Shown here piece after piece: positions 63,961 to 64,000 of a DNA stretch of 64,000 nt (position 1 is its first letter; each line of letters opens with the position of its first letter). The stretch is from positions 186,001-250,000 of the forward strand of contig PVEQ01000004.1 of NCBI GenBank assembly GCA_002973575.1. The letters run 5' to 3'. The position numbers and the translations under genes were made by a program. The notes under the pieces were generated by a model. That model was not told the DNA's origin. It searched no databases and saw only the letters and a list, made by a program, of their open reading frames with translations. This stretch comes from Sediminibacterium magnilacihabitans (lineage in GTDB: Bacteria; Bacteroidota; Bacteroidia; Chitinophagales; Chitinophagaceae).

Positions 63961-64000
63961 TTATACCACGTGAATAACACTCTCTTTGATGAAGGGATGG
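63961..64000 (-). CDS. C-terminal end of the gene upstream of ctaC, probably ActF (alternative complex III)
   Basis: Only the last 12 codons are in the window: HPFIKESVIHVV then stop, 48 bases upstream of ctaC. In Bacteroidota the gene before ctaC is usually actF, a quinone-binding membrane subunit of alternative complex III, whose end has a similar DP-x-x-ES-x-H pattern. The identification is by position and this short tail only. Confidence 0.5.
   Translation of the reverse strand, partial: HPFIKESVIHVV

Noticed and set aside
1..64000. CRISPR arrays, insertion sequences with terminal inverted repeats, rRNA genes
   Set aside because: Reading both strands showed no regularly spaced repeats, no transposase genes and no rRNA-like sequence.

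Overview
The window looks like chromosome of a member of the Bacteroidota, most likely the family Chitinophagaceae. The evidence is a SusC/SusD locus with an ECF sigma/FecR pair, a caa3-type oxidase cluster that appears to follow an alternative complex III gene, TANNTTTG-type promoters, and small proteins and repeats common in that family. The family-level placement is inference; no search was run.

Layout. Positions 2-5641 carry phenylacetate degradation genes: paaE (cut by the window edge), then paaA-B-C-D-G-I, with a secreted SGNH hydrolase on the opposite strand in between. A tRNA-Cys follows. Positions 6003-16043 (minus) are a polysaccharide utilisation locus: ECF sigma, FecR, SusC, SusD, a three-domain SusE/F-like lipoprotein and a family GH66 lipoprotein, which together suggest dextran or another alpha-1,6-glucan as substrate. 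Positions 16126-38791 are mainly housekeeping genes: paaY-like, obgE, typA, lipid kinase, patatin, ctaA, rnhB, a Sua5/YrdC protein, korB, an S9 peptidase, a cell-wall amidase, a MarR/acyl-CoA dehydrogenase pair, a glycosyltransferase, an ABC permease and an Lrp regulator.

Positions 39127-51552 are a compact (about 12.4 kb) integrated island. It is bounded by a 13-bp direct repeat, whose left copy is the 3' end of a 172-nt tRNA-like RNA. Inside are a tyrosine integrase, an integrase N-terminal fragment, and what looks like only anti-phage cargo: a two-gene operon of a RloC/PrrC-like ATPase-anticodon nuclease plus an Mrr-nuclease/STAND NTPase; an IetAS-type pair (AAA ATPase plus subtilisin-like protease); and an unrecognised 377-aa protein. 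The RloC-like + Mrr-STAND pairing is the best candidate for an undescribed system.

Positions 51741-56727 hold a small secreted protein, a three-gene envelope unit (58-aa membrane protein, kinase-like/methyltransferase fusion, membrane sulfatase), trmB, a small Cys-rich protein and an alkyltransferase-like DNA repair protein. Positions 56731-63963 (minus) hold cytochrome c oxidase and its assembly genes: end of a probable actF, then ctaC, ctaD, ctaB, two subunit III genes, subunit IV, SCO1 and a DUF420 protein containing an EF-hand loop.
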